Notes: generated by a model from the sequence alone, not told the origin. A DNA stretch of 64,000 nt from Bacillota bacterium (GCA_017442785.1 JAFRZB010000047.1:1-64000); one strand, 5' to 3'. Numbered from the stretch's first letter, positions 31,151-41,237 are shown. A program made the numbers and translations.

Positions 31151-34100
31151 GCACAGGGTGCCGGCACCCTTCAAAATGCCGAATATACAGTAAAATACTA
31201 TGACGGAGAGCCCTCGGGGAACCCTCTTAGGACCTGGGCCTTTAAGACGGACAGCGACGGATTCCTCTACTTCGACAACATCCACAAGGTGTCAGGAGAC
31301 GCGTTCTTCCTGGACAGCTTCGGCGCGCCCTCCGTTCCGGCAGGTACCATCACCGTGCAGGAGACGAAGGCGCCTGAAGGCTATGTCATCAACAGGGAAG
31401 TCCATACGGTCCGATTCACGCTCAGGGAGGACGGGACTGTAAGGTCTGACAGCGGGACCTGGAATACCGCAAACGGGCTCGAGGATCTTTCTCTGGTATC
31501 CGAGGAGACGGCAGTCTGTGGAGGCATAAGGATACGCAAGACAGACAGCGTCACGGGAAGCTCTCAGTCATCGATAGGGACATCCCTTGCGGGAGCCGAG
31601 ATAACAGTCTACAACAATTGCGGAAAGACGATCACCCTTAAGGACGGCACCAGAGTAGCTGACGGAGCTGCGGTGCTTACAGTAAGGACGGCGCAGGACG
31701 GAACGGCTGAGACCGCTGCGGACGCTCTACCTTACGGAAAGTACTACGCAAAGGAGACCGCTTCTCCCGCCGGATACGCAGTCAACACCTCCTGGAGGGC
31801 GGACTTTTCGATAAAAGAGCAGGGAACTGTCACAGATGCTTCTCCTGTCCTTTCGGAAAGGCCTTTTGCCGGAGCACTTACTGTGACTAAAACGGACGCT
31901 GAGGCAGGACCTGCGCAGGGTGACGCATCTCTTTCGGGCATAAGGTTCGCTGTCGTTAACGTGTCCGCAAAAGCCCTGAGGATAGGAAAGACCGCTGTTG
32001 AGAGCGGAGCTGTCGCTGCGATCATAACCACTGATGAGAACGGCAGGGCGTCCACCGCGGCCGGTGCGCTGCCTTACGGCTCGTACAAGGTGTACGAGCT
32101 CCGTTCGGACGCGTCGATATCCGTAGGCGACATATACAGCGGCTCGGACAAGCTCGGAAGCTCTGCCCTTGCAAACAGCAGGGGGTACAGGTTCAGGGAA
32201 CAGAGCCGGAGCTTTTCCGTCGATACAGACGGGCAGACCGTCTCTGCGGCTTTCTCCGATGAAGTTGTAAAAGGCATACCGGAGATAATCAAGACGGGAG
32301 AGGGCGGCGCTCCTGCGCAGGGGAACGCTTCACTTGCGGGGATACGCTTTGCCCTGGTAAACTCCTCGGCAGGCGCTGTTAAGATCGGCGGTAATGCATA
32401 CCAAAAGGGAACAGTTGTTGCAGTACTTACGACAGGGCAGGACGGAAAGGCGAAGGGCGAGCCTCTTCCTTACGGCACGTATACGGTACATGAGCTCAGG
32501 GAAGACGCGTCAATAGCCGCGGGAGATACATATGAAGGCTCCGAAAAGCTGGGAAGATCGGCCCTCGCAAACAGCAAAGGCTTCCTCTTCAGGGACCTGA
32601 GCAGTACCATTACCATAAGAAGGCAGGGAGCCACGGTGTCCGTGAGCTTCGAAGATGAGGTAATAAAAGGAGGCGCAGCTGTTATAAAGACGGCTGCCGG
32701 TGGCGTGCAGGGCGATGTGTCCCTTGAGGGCGTCAGGTTTGCAGTCGTAAACATGTCCGATAAGCCTGTCCTTATAGGCGGAATAACGATAGATAAAGGC
32801 TCTGTCGCCGCGGTGATCACCACTGATAAGACCGGAAGAGCTGAAACTGCTCCGGACTGTCTCCCGTACGGAAGCTATGCGGTCTTCGAGCTCAGATCCG
32901 ACGCTTCTTATGAGGCCGGCGATGTCTTCGGCAGTCCGGCGGGGCTCGGGACTTCGCCCCTTGCCAACGAAGGAGGGCTCCTCTTCAAGGAACAGAGCGC
33001 GGATGTGACTATAAGCGAAAACGGTACTGCTTCGGAGATCCTTTTTGAGGATGATATCGTAAAAGGCGGTGTGAGCATAGTTAAGCAGGACAAGGACCTC
33101 GAGGCCGGTGTTCCTCAGGGAGACGCTTCCCTGGAGGGGATAGTCTTTGAGATAATCAACAGGTCTGCGGCGGCGGTAACGGTGGACGGAGCTTCCTTTG
33201 AGCCCGGTGCTGCAGTAATGACGATAGAGACAGATGCCGAAGGAACAGCCTCGTCCGGGGCCGTACTTCCCTTCGGCACCTACGAGATAAGGGAAAAGGC
33301 CGCTAACGGCAGCTACCTTCTTACCGACGTCCGCGGCCGTGTCTTCCAGATACGCGTGGACGGAGCGATCATAGACGCCTCGGCAGGAGATGAGTTCAGG
33401 AACGAGGTCATAAGAGGCGGCGTAAGCTTTCAGAAGACAGACGCGCAGACCGGAGAGCCTGCTGCCTTCGGCCACGGCGTCCTTGCGGGCGCGGAGATCA
33501 CGGTATATAACGCCTCGGAAAACAGTGTGGTCTCGGCCGGAAAGGAATACGCTCCCGGGGAGGCTGTGCTGACGCTTGTCACGGACGAAAACGGAAGGTG
33601 CGCCACCGCGGCCGACGCTCTTCCCTACGGGACCTATTACGCAGTGGAGACTCTGGCTTCCGAAGGCTATGAGCTTAACAGTGAATGGCGCGCGGAATTC
33701 CGGATAAGAGAGAACGGCGCAGTAGTGGATACCGCGGCTGACAGTGTCCTTAGGGAAGAACGCTCTCCGCTGGAGATAAGGACCTCCGCAGCTGACAAGA
33801 TCTCCGGCGGGCACACCGGAGCGGCTGCAGGAGCAGACAAGGTGACCATCATTGACACTGTGGTAATGAAGGGGCTCCTTCCAGGAAGGACCTATACGCT
33901 TACGGCAAGGCTTGCGTGCAGGAATGCGGAAGATCCGGGGTCTTCGGTGTTCATCGGCAGTCCGGTGAGCCTGGACTTTACAACTCCGGAGGATCTTCAG
34001 CCCGGTGCGGAATGGACTGCGGCGCCGGAGATAGAGGCGGATGCTGCCGAGGTGACAGGGAAGTCCGTAGTCGTGTTCGAGTCCCTGGAATACGGCGGGA

Positions 34101-35428
34101 CAGAGATAGCGGTCCACGCGGATATTGATGACCCGGAGCAGACCGTGTATTATCCGGAACCTTCCATAAGAACGACAGCGTCGGACGTACGCACGGAGGG
34201 GCACGAAGGCATAGCTGCCGGTGCGGACGTCAGGATAGCGGACGTCGTAGTAATGTCAGGCCTCATCGCGGGTAAGGAGTACACGTTAAGAGGCAGGCTT
34301 GCGGACAGAAAAGCAAGCACCGGGGACAGTCCAGTATATATTGGAGAGGAGACGGTAATGACCTTCACCGTGCCGGAGGGGACAAGTCCGGAAGACAGCG
34401 TTACCGAGACCATGGAATTCATCATCCCGGAGCAGCTGCTGCGGGGCAGGACCGTCGTCGTCTTCGAATCCCTGTATTCCGGGGAGACGGAGGTGGCTGT
34501 CCATGCGGATCTTTCCGACGGGGACCAGGCGGTAAGCTATGCATGCCCTCAGCTGAGGACCACTGCGCTTGACAACCACAGCGGGGGCCACACGGGCTAT
34601 ACGGACGGAAGATCAGTCGTCATAGTAGATACGGTAAGGATAACAGGGATTAGAGGAGGCGAGGAGTATACAGTAAGAGGCAGACTCCTGGACAGGGAGG
34701 CTTCGTCCGAAGGCGCACAGGCATATATCGAGGGTGCGGAGAATACCGTCACCTTTACCGCCGGAGAAGGCGAGACCGAGAGGACCGTTGAGATGACATT
34801 CACGGCAGAAGCTGATAAGGTCCTGGGAAAGAGCGTGGTGGTATCGGAGACGCTGCTGATCTCGGACTACGTGCTGGCGGTACACGAGGACCACGGAGAT
34901 GCGGAACAGACGGTATATTACCCCGTCCCTGCCATAAGGACCTTTGCCGCAGCTGAAGACGGCGGCAGGGAGATATGTCCCGGCGAGGACGGAAGAGCCT
35001 GCATTACAGATACCGTGATCATAGAAAACATCCGTCCGGGCACCGGGGTAACGGTCAGGGGCATCCTCGTGGATAAAGAGACCGGGAAGCCGCTGACGGA
35101 CGATGAGGGAAACTTCCTGGAGGCGTATGCCGAAGCCGTCATAAAAAGCCTTACGGACAGCGTGGAAGTGGTCTTTAATGTATTTGACGCCGGACGCTTT
35201 GCCGGAAGGGATTTAGTTGTATTCGAAAAGCTCTGCCTTACGGGTACGGACAAGGTGCTGGCGCTGCATGAGGATACGAACGACGAGGCTCAGACCGTGC
35301 ATGTGCAGCTTCCGCCTGAGGTCCCTGATACAGGGGACACTGCGGAGCCTTTGCTTCATGCGGGAGCATTCCTTGCAGCGCTGCTCTGTGCGGCAGCCCT
35401 GACGCTCTTCCGCCGAAAGTCCGAATAA
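31151..35428 (+). CDS. Surface adhesin/pilin-like protein, 3' exon (SpaA and T-Q repeats, sortase signal)
   Basis: About 1425 codons continuing the 28713 gene; no start codon of its own is expected. It resumes a SpaA/CnaB domain (AQGAGTLQNAEYTVKYYDG, ending ETKAPEGYVIN), followed by about six more SpaA-type repeats of 100-130 residues with a recurring QGDASLxGIRFAVVN start and LPYGSYxVxELR end. Then come four repeats of the T-Q ester bond domain type (start IRTTASD...GHEG, middle AGKEYTLRGRL, end VVVFESLYSGETEVAVHADL). The C-terminus has sortase motif VPDTGD, a hydrophobic span and RRKSE. The full spliced protein would be near 1740 residues, wall-anchored, with internal covalent crosslinks expected from the families. 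Confidence 0.85.
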   Translation, partial: AQGAGTLQNAEYTVKYYDGEPSGNPLRTWAFKTDSDGFLYFDNIHKVSGDAFFLDSFGAPSVPAGTITVQETKAPEGYVINREVHTVRFTLREDGTVRSDSGTWNTANGLEDLSLVSEETAVCGGIRIRKTDSVTGSSQSSIGTSLAGAEITVYNNCGKTITLKDGTRVADGAAVLTVRTAQDGTAETAADALPYGKYYAKETASPAGYAVNTSWRADFSIKEQGTVTDASPVLSERPFAGALTVTKTDAEAGPAQGDASLSGIRFAVVNVSAKALRIGKTAVESGAVAAIITTDENGRASTAAGALPYGSYKVYELRSDASISVGDIYSGSDKLGSSALANSRGYRFREQSRSFSVDTDGQTVSAAFSDEVVKGIPEIIKTGEGGAPAQGNASLAGIRFALVNSSAGAVKIGGNAYQKGTVVAVLTTGQDGKAKGEPLPYGTYTVHELREDASIAAGDTYEGSEKLGRSALANSKGFLFRDLSSTITIRRQGATVSVSFEDEVIKGGAAVIKTAAGGVQGDVSLEGVRFAVVNMSDKPVLIGGITIDKGSVAAVITTDKTGRAETAPDCLPYGSYAVFELRSDASYEAGDVFGSPAGLGTSPLANEGGLLFKEQSADVTISENGTASEILFEDDIVKGGVSIVKQDKDLEAGVPQGDASLEGIVFEIINRSAAAVTVDGASFEPGAAVMTIETDAEGTASSGAVLPFGTYEIREKAANGSYLLTDVRGRVFQIRVDGAIIDASAGDEFRNEVIRGGVSFQKTDAQTGEPAAFGHGVLAGAEITVYNASENSVVSAGKEYAPGEAVLTLVTDENGRCATAADALPYGTYYAVETLASEGYELNSEWRAEFRIRENGAVVDTAADSVLREERSPLEIRTSAADKISGGHTGAAAGADKVTIIDTVVMKGLLPGRTYTLTARLACRNAEDPGSSVFIGSPVSLDFTTPEDLQPGAEWTAAPEIEADAAEVTGKSVVVFESLEYGGTEIAVHADIDDPEQTVYYPEPSIRTTASDVRTEGHEGIAAGADVRIADVVVMSGLIAGKEYTLRGRLADRKASTGDSPVYIGEETVMTFTVPEGTSPEDSVTETMEFIIPEQLLRGRTVVVFESLYSGETEVAVHADLSDGDQAVSYACPQLRTTALDNHSGGHTGYTDGRSVVIVDTVRITGIRGGEEYTVRGRLLDREASSEGAQAYIEGAENTVTFTAGEGETERTVEMTFTAEADKVLGKSVVVSETLLISDYVLAVHEDHGDAEQTVYYPVPAIRTFAAAEDGGREICPGEDGRACITDTVIIENIRPGTGVTVRGILVDKETGKPLTDDEGNFLEAYAEAVIKSLTDSVEVVFNVFDAGRFAGRDLVVFEKLCLTGTDKVLALHEDTNDEAQTVHVQLPPEVPDTGDTAEPLLHAGAFLAALLCAAALTLFRRKSE

Positions 35429-35454
35429 AGGAAAAAGTAAGAAAAGTAAGAGAA

Positions 35455-35484
35455 GATGCAGGCCTTGCCGCCTGCATCTTTTTT
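35455..35484 (+). terminator. Terminator of the surface protein gene
   Basis: GATGCAGGC (35455-35463) and GCCTGCATC (35470-35478), 6-nt loop, then six T. Confidence 0.9.
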
Positions 35485-35505
35485 ACAATTGGGTCTATTA
35501 TGTTG

Positions 35506-35511
35506 TATAAT
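35506..35511 (+). promoter_or_regulatory. -10 box of the HAD gene
   Basis: TATAAT with a weak TTACAA about 17 nt upstream (35483-35488). The start site would fall after ATG 35514, which rules out that codon as translation start. Confidence 0.6.
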
Positions 35512-35543
35512 ATATGAAAGCCAAGAATTATCCGGAGGCGGAT

Positions 35544-36410
35544 TTGAGGATCATAGATAAAAATGCCGGACAGTCGGCGTCGGGGATCAGGCTCCTGGCG
35601 ATGGATCTGGACGGTACGCTCCTGACGGACGACAAGAGATTTACAGGAAGATGCGCGGAGGCCGTAAAGACCGCCGCAAAGCTCGGCATAGAGCCGGTCT
35701 ACGTAACCGGAAGGCCGTTCTCGGGTATCCCAAAGGACGTGCTGGCAGTTCCCGGTGTAAGATATGTGATCACCTCCAACGGCGCGGTGACGCTTGAGCT
35801 CTCGTCAGGTAAGACCCTTAGGAGTGCAGGCCTGGACAGGCGCGTCTGCGAACGGATAATGCAAGAGGTGGAAAGAAGAGGTTATATCTACGATGTCATA
35901 GCGGACGGCTACGGCTTCAGCGACGGGCTTTCGTTTCAGCGTCAGATGGACATGTTCCGGGGAACGCCTCTGGAGTCCTATGTGCTAGCTACCCGGCGCG
36001 TAGTGCCGGATGTATTTAAGGTGATAGAAACTGCCGGGACCATAGAGAACCTTTGGGTCAAGGCGCCGGACGGCCGTAAACGGGATGAGATGGCAGAGAT
36101 CGCATCGGGGCTCGGCGGCACCAGGATAGTGATCACCTCGCCTACAGATGTGGAGGTGGGGAGCCCGAGATCGGATAAGGGGCTTGCAGTGCTGCATCTG
36201 GCTGGGCTGCTCGGGACAGAGAAGAGCGGCATAGCAGCTATGGGCGATAACGGCAACGACCTCGGGATGCTCGGAGCTGCCGGACTTGCGATAGTGATGG
36301 ATAACGCCAGCGATGACGTAAAGAGCAGGGCTCATGTTATCGCAGGATCAAATAATGATGACGGGGCTGCGGAGGTCATAGAGTGGATCTGCGCCTGCGC
36401 GGGGAAATAA
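35544..36410 (+). CDS. Cof-type HAD superfamily phosphatase
   Basis: A 288-residue HAD hydrolase with cap type C2. Motif I is LLAMDLDGTLLTDD (two catalytic Asp), motif II VYVTGRP, motif III Lys in the SDKGLAVLHLAG segment, and motif IV AAMGDNGNDLGML. It should dephosphorylate sugar phosphates or similar small substrates. TTG 35544 is preferred: GGAGG stands 5 nt upstream, whereas ATG 35514 overlaps the promoter -10 region. Confidence 0.86.
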   Translation: MRIIDKNAGQSASGIRLLAMDLDGTLLTDDKRFTGRCAEAVKTAAKLGIEPVYVTGRPFSGIPKDVLAVPGVRYVITSNGAVTLELSSGKTLRSAGLDRRVCERIMQEVERRGYIYDVIADGYGFSDGLSFQRQMDMFRGTPLESYVLATRRVVPDVFKVIETAGTIENLWVKAPDGRKRDEMAEIASGLGGTRIVITSPTDVEVGSPRSDKGLAVLHLAGLLGTEKSGIAAMGDNGNDLGMLGAAGLAIVMDNASDDVKSRAHVIAGSNNDDGAAEVIEWICACAGK

Positions 36411-36420
36411 GGAGATCGGT

Positions 36421-36615
36421 ATGTTCAACTTCGGGGTAATGTACAAGGTACAGGAATTGACAGCGGAATACAGAAAAAAATGGGGACGCAACATCGATTA
36501 TCTCGGGCTGCCGCGCGCGATGTCGGATGAAGTGCTGATAAAAACGCTGGAACGGGCAATAGAGACCGGCGAGCCCGTACAGGACTGCTACCATTACGTT
36601 AAGCACAAGCTGTGA
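36421..36615 (+). CDS. Small hypothetical protein
   Basis: A 64-residue soluble protein (MFNFGVMYKVQELTAEYRKK and on). No known motif; a YRKKWGRNIDYLGLPRAMSD stretch suggests a helical domain. AAGGAG stands 7 nt before the ATG and the gene lies 10 nt after the HAD gene, which supports real expression. Confidence 0.65.
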   Translation: MFNFGVMYKVQELTAEYRKKWGRNIDYLGLPRAMSDEVLIKTLERAIETGEPVQDCYHYVKHKL

Positions 36616-36650
36616 TCAATAATTGGTTTATCATATTGTGAGGTCTGAAA

Positions 36651-38429
36651 ATGTTTTGTACTAATTGCGGAAGAAAGTTAAGGGATGACATGAAGTTCTG
36701 CCCGGACTGCGGTACCAAGGTGGAGAACTTTGAGCTGTTCCCGGACAAGGAAGCAGCGCCGGCAGTTGAGGCTGCGGAAGAAGCAATTGCTGCGGTCGAG
36801 TCGGCAGAAGAAGCTGCGGAGCCGGTGGGCGAGGCTGCCGCTGCGATCCCTGCAGCCGCCGAAGAGATCGCCGAAGCAGAAGAGGAGTCAGCCGAAGCCG
36901 TTGAGCCTTTAGTTGAAGCAACGGAAGAAGCTGTCGTTGAAACAGTTGAAGAGGCTTCCGAAGAGGTGGTCGAGGCCGTGGAAGACGCAGCTGTGATCCC
37001 GGAGGCAGTCGAAGAAGTGCCGGAGGCAGAAGAAGCAGCCGCCGAAGAGGCAGTCGAGGCTGTCGAAGAAGCTGTTGAGCCGGTAGTTGAGGCTGCAGAA
37101 GCAGCGGAAGAATCTGTCGTAGAAACAGTTGAAGAGACTGCGGGACCTGCCGCCGAGGCAGTCGAAGAAGTGCCTGAGCCTGAAGTCGATGCAGCCGAAG
37201 AAGTGACTCCTGTCGCGACGGAAGCCGAGGCTCAGCCTCCGAAGAAAAAGAGCAAGGCTCCGCTGATCATAGTTCTGGCGCTGGTGGTGCTGGCGGTGGC
37301 CGGTTACTTTATCTATCAGAACCTGGATTCCACAAAGTACGGCAAGCTCAAAAAGCAGATAGACGCCGCAATGGAGCAGAAGGACTACACCGCGGCCCAG
37401 CCCCTGATAGAGGAAGCCTTCCGGTACGAGAGAGACACCGAGGCGCTCCAGGAATACTACCGTCTCTGCAAGCTGGACCCGGTCCTCAGCATGTACGACA
37501 CGGTCGAGCCGAAGGAGTTCATAGCCGCCGCGAATGAACACATCAAGGAGTTCCCCAAGAGCGAGGAAGACCTGCTGCCCTTGATCCAGGACGAGTACCT
37601 GAAGGAAGCCGCTGCTGTCCTGTCCGGCAAAGATCTGGGCAAGATAAAGGATCTCCGGTCGTGGCTCGCCGAAGCATATGAAACAGGGAAATTCCCGCTT
37701 CTTAAGGATGAGATAAGACAGGCAGATGAGGCCATAGAACATATTCAGCTTGAGATAATGCTCATCCTGTTCTCCACGGAACTTCAGTCGACACTGACTC
37801 CTGCTGACGGAAGCAATCCCGCGGATACGGGATACATCGCTACCTTCGATCTTATCAGAAAGGAACTGCTCAGCGGCAGCGGCAAATACCGCAATATGAT
37901 AATGACGGAAGATAAGATGAAGTATTATTACCCGCTCATCCTCGATCCGAATGAAAAGGGCAATTCCTGGGCGTTCTACTATACGGACAACAGATACTTC
38001 CTGTATATGGGCGGCTTCAAGGACGGAAAGCGTGAAGGCACCGGAGCGTGGATCTGCGCGGATAACCAGCTGACCAGCGCCACGTGGCGTGAATATATAT
38101 GCGTAGGAAACTGGTCCAACGACCTCCCGAACGGAACATTCACGGAATACCGCAGGACGAAATACACCAACAGCGACGCGATCGAGGTAATGATCTCGCA
38201 GGCTAATGTCAAGAACGGACTCTACGAGGGTGATGTGACCATGACCCTCGGCAGCAGCAAGGAACTTAAGGGAACATTCAAGGACGGACACCCGAACGTC
38301 ATCCAGACCTTTGAAAACGAGAACGGCGAGAAGAGGGACGTTATCTTCCTCAGCGAAGACGGCATACAATACATAAGCATCCCGTCCGGCACCGTTCAGA
38401 CAAGAGGCATCTACGGTTTTGTAAAGTAG
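36651..38429 (+). CDS. Zinc-ribbon, Glu/Ala-rich, membrane and MORN-like protein
   Basis: A 592-residue protein in four parts. Residues 1-25 are a Cys4 zinc ribbon (CTNCG and CPDCG). Residues about 30-200 are low complexity, rich in Glu, Ala and Val with repeated EEAVE units. A membrane segment follows (about 206-226, LIIVLALVVLAVAGYFIYQ). The rest, expected outside the cell, has helical repeats and then YMGGFKDGKREGTGAWICAD and WSNDLPNGTFTEY, which resemble MORN repeats. Zinc-ribbon plus membrane architecture is common in Clostridia envelope proteins of unknown role. Confidence 0.75.
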   Translation: MFCTNCGRKLRDDMKFCPDCGTKVENFELFPDKEAAPAVEAAEEAIAAVESAEEAAEPVGEAAAAIPAAAEEIAEAEEESAEAVEPLVEATEEAVVETVEEASEEVVEAVEDAAVIPEAVEEVPEAEEAAAEEAVEAVEEAVEPVVEAAEAAEESVVETVEETAGPAAEAVEEVPEPEVDAAEEVTPVATEAEAQPPKKKSKAPLIIVLALVVLAVAGYFIYQNLDSTKYGKLKKQIDAAMEQKDYTAAQPLIEEAFRYERDTEALQEYYRLCKLDPVLSMYDTVEPKEFIAAANEHIKEFPKSEEDLLPLIQDEYLKEAAAVLSGKDLGKIKDLRSWLAEAYETGKFPLLKDEIRQADEAIEHIQLEIMLILFSTELQSTLTPADGSNPADTGYIATFDLIRKELLSGSGKYRNMIMTEDKMKYYYPLILDPNEKGNSWAFYYTDNRYFLYMGGFKDGKREGTGAWICADNQLTSATWREYICVGNWSNDLPNGTFTEYRRTKYTNSDAIEVMISQANVKNGLYEGDVTMTLGSSKELKGTFKDGHPNVIQTFENENGEKRDVIFLSEDGIQYISIPSGTVQTRGIYGFVK

Positions 38430-38445
38430 GTAAAAGAGAAGGATC

Positions 38446-39681
38446 ATGAAGAAAGGCCTCGGAAAAAAATTCTGGACGGCCATGCTCATCTTCGGCCTCA
38501 TGGGCCAGATAGCATGGGTTGTGGAGAACATGTATTTCAACGTGTTCATATATAAGATGTTCAACGCGGGCGCGGCGGACATATCCGCCATGGTCATGGC
38601 CAGCGCCGTAGTTGCCGCGCTTACTACCATAATCATGGGAGCGGTCTCCGACAAGGTCGGAAGGCGCAAGGCCTTCATGAGCGTGGGGTACATCATCTGG
38701 GGCCTCACCATAATCAGCTTCGCTTACATCAGGAGCATTATGCTCACTATAGTGATGGACTGCGTAATGACATTCTTCGGCTCTACCGCCAACGACGCCG
38801 CGTACAACGCGTGGCTGACGGACAGGGGAGACGACAGCAACCGCGGCAGGATAGAGGGCTTCAACTCCATGATGCCGCTGGTCTCCATACTTGTGGTCTT
38901 CGGAGGCTTCATAGGCTTCGACCTCGACAAGCAGGGAAGCTGGACAGCAATCTATTACATCATAGGGATAGCCACAGCCGTTATAGGAGTAATAGGGTGG
39001 TTCATCATAGAGGACGCGCCGGATCTTCAGCGCAGCTCCCAGCCCATAGCCCAGGTCCTTGCCTACAGCTTCAGGCCTTCTACAGTAAAGGCAAATAAGA
39101 AGCTCTATGCGATCCTGGCGGCGTTCGCCGTGTTCGGGATCTCCATACAGGTGTTCATGCCCTACCTCATAATCTACTACGAGAAGACCCTCAGGATGCC
39201 CAACTACGTGCTGATAATGGCGCCTGCGATAATCGTTGCTGCTGTCGTCACGGCGCTCTACGGCAGGGTCTACGACTCCAAAGGCTTTGAGAAGAGCATA
39301 GTTCCCAGCCTTGCCATGCTGATGCTCGGCTACGTGCTGCTGTTCTTCTTCAGGAGCACGGTACCGGTATTTGCGGGCTCGCTTCTGATGATGAGCGGCT
39401 ACCTTACCGGCATGTCCGTGTTCGGCGCAAGGATAAGGGATCTTATCCCGGAGAACCGCTCGGGACAGTTCCAGGGCGTAAGGATAATAGGGCAGGTGTT
39501 CGTTCCGGGGCTTATCGGGCCTTACATAGGCGCCGCAGTCCTGAGAAACGCCGAGACCATAATAAACAGCGACGGCACGGAGAGCTTCCTGCCGAATGCC
39601 AACATCTGGCTGGCGTCCATGATAGTTGCCGTAGTCCTGTGCGCTGTACTTGTAGTTATCAACAGGGAGAAGAAGGCATGA
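38446..39681 (+). CDS. MFS transporter
   Basis: A 411-residue integral membrane protein with about 12 hydrophobic segments. The loop 2-3 signature is GAVSDKVGRRKAFM, and a matching conserved loop occurs between helices 8 and 9 (YGRVYDSKGFEKS). The stop overlaps the start of a GH2 glycosidase gene (ATGA), so the likely substrate is a glycoside or its product. Direction of transport is not visible. Confidence 0.85.
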   Translation: MKKGLGKKFWTAMLIFGLMGQIAWVVENMYFNVFIYKMFNAGAADISAMVMASAVVAALTTIIMGAVSDKVGRRKAFMSVGYIIWGLTIISFAYIRSIMLTIVMDCVMTFFGSTANDAAYNAWLTDRGDDSNRGRIEGFNSMMPLVSILVVFGGFIGFDLDKQGSWTAIYYIIGIATAVIGVIGWFIIEDAPDLQRSSQPIAQVLAYSFRPSTVKANKKLYAILAAFAVFGISIQVFMPYLIIYYEKTLRMPNYVLIMAPAIIVAAVVTALYGRVYDSKGFEKSIVPSLAMLMLGYVLLFFFRSTVPVFAGSLLMMSGYLTGMSVFGARIRDLIPENRSGQFQGVRIIGQVFVPGLIGPYIGAAVLRNAETIINSDGTESFLPNANIWLASMIVAVVLCAVLVVINREKKA

Positions 39682-41237
39682 GCGCGTGGGACATCTATCC
39701 GAGGCCTCAGCTAAAGAGGGCTTCCTGGCAGTGCCTTAACGGCATCTGGCAGGTAAACGGCGCTCCTGCGTATGTCCCCGCGTGCAGGACGGAAGAAAAG
39801 ATCGAATACGTAAGGGACTTCGAGTTCACCCGTACGGATGACGTGGTGCTGCTGCATTTCTGCGCGGCGGATCAGGTGGCGGAGGTCTCTCTCAACGGAA
39901 GGTACCTCGGACAGCATCGGGGAGGATACCTTCCTTTTACTTTTGACATCTCGGAGGCAGTTGCCGAAGGGACGAACAGACTGCTGGTAACAGTGACGGA
40001 CACGCTGGACCACACTTATCCTTACGGTAAGCAGAGGAAGGACCACGGCGGCATGTGGTATACGCCCATGTCCGGGATATGGCAGACTGTATGGATAGAG
40101 CAGGTCCCTGATGGATACATCAGAAGCGTAAGGGTTACACCGGATCTTTACGGCGCGCTCTTTGAGGTGGACTGCCCTCAGGAGGCGGAGATAGAGATAC
40201 TCGGAAAGACCTACAGGACCGAAGGCGGCAGGGTGAGGGCAGAGATCGAAGATCCGCATCTTTGGACCTGCGGAGATCCGTTCCTTTATACTGCCTTCGT
40301 GCGCTCCGGAAGGGACTGCGCCGAGGTCTATTTTGCGCTCAGGACGGTGGATATAAGGGACATTGACGGCATCAGCAGAGTTTGCCTCAACGGAAAGCCG
40401 GTGTTTTTGCACGGGGTGCTGGACCAGGGCTATTTCAATCCCGGGCTGATGCTCCCCGGGGATCCTGCCGAGTACGAGAATGACGTCCTTCGCGTAAAGT
40501 CCCTGGGTTTCAATACCATAAGAAAGCACATAAAGATCGAGCCCGAGGCTTTCTACCACGCCTGCGACAGGCTGGGGATGCTGGTGATACAGGACATGGT
40601 GAACAGCGGAGATTACAGCTTTTTCCGCGACACACTGCTGGGCACCATAGGCGCGCCTGTGTCCGACAAAGGCGGAAGGGCCCCGGAAAGGGAAGCCTTC
40701 TTTACCGAGCACTGCAGAAAGACCGTGGAGCATCTGTACAGCCACCCCTGCATTGCGGTCTGGACAGTGTTCAACGAGGGCTGGGGACAGTTCGATTCCG
40801 ACAGGCACTACAGGCTGTTTAAGGAGTGGGATCCCACAAGGCTCGTGGACAGCACGTCCGGGTGGTTCGGGAAGGAGCTCTCGGACTTCGACAGCCGCCA
40901 CATATACTTCAGAATGCCGGATATAAAGGGCCCGGGCAAAAAGGGAAGGCCGATATTCATAAGCGAGTGCGGAGGTTATACCCTTGACGTTTCAGGGGCA
41001 AAAGGAAAGACCTACGGCTACGGCAAGTGCGCAGACAGCGCGGAGCTTACGGAAAAGATCGCTTCTCTTTACAAAAAAATGATCATCCCCGCCATAGGGC
41101 AGGGATGCTGCGGATGCATTTATACTCAGCTGTCGGACATAGAAGAGGAGATAAACGGTCTGTATTCCTGCGACCGCTCCGTATGCAAGGTCGACAGAAA
41201 CGCTATTTCGCGCTTAGCTGAAGCTCTGCCAAGGTAG
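39678..41237 (+). CDS. Glycoside hydrolase family 2 enzyme
   Basis: A 519-residue GH2 protein, shorter than the usual beta-galactosidase. The N-terminal jelly-roll has FEFTRTDDVVLLHFCAADQV and LNGRYLGQHRGGYLPFTFD; the middle is Ig-like; the TIM barrel carries acid/base Glu367 in FNEGWGQFD and the nucleophile Glu430 in FISECGGY. It has no signal peptide, so it works on imported sugar, in line with the coupled MFS transporter. Whether it is a galactosidase, glucuronidase or mannosidase cannot be decided. The 3' end overlaps the convergent regulator gene by 35 nt. Confidence 0.87.
   Translation: MSAWDIYPRPQLKRASWQCLNGIWQVNGAPAYVPACRTEEKIEYVRDFEFTRTDDVVLLHFCAADQVAEVSLNGRYLGQHRGGYLPFTFDISEAVAEGTNRLLVTVTDTLDHTYPYGKQRKDHGGMWYTPMSGIWQTVWIEQVPDGYIRSVRVTPDLYGALFEVDCPQEAEIEILGKTYRTEGGRVRAEIEDPHLWTCGDPFLYTAFVRSGRDCAEVYFALRTVDIRDIDGISRVCLNGKPVFLHGVLDQGYFNPGLMLPGDPAEYENDVLRVKSLGFNTIRKHIKIEPEAFYHACDRLGMLVIQDMVNSGDYSFFRDTLLGTIGAPVSDKGGRAPEREAFFTEHCRKTVEHLYSHPCIAVWTVFNEGWGQFDSDRHYRLFKEWDPTRLVDSTSGWFGKELSDFDSRHIYFRMPDIKGPGKKGRPIFISECGGYTLDVSGAKGKTYGYGKCADSAELTEKIASLYKKMIIPAIGQGCCGCIYTQLSDIEEEINGLYSCDRSVCKVDRNAISRLAEALPR

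Noticed and set aside
36909..38711. Long antisense reading frames (600 codons here; others at 3281-5008, 8957-10720 and 32510-34204 on the minus strand)
   Set aside because: They lie opposite well-supported genes, lack ribosome sites and show no recognisable domains. GC-rich codon bias on the true strand opens such frames.
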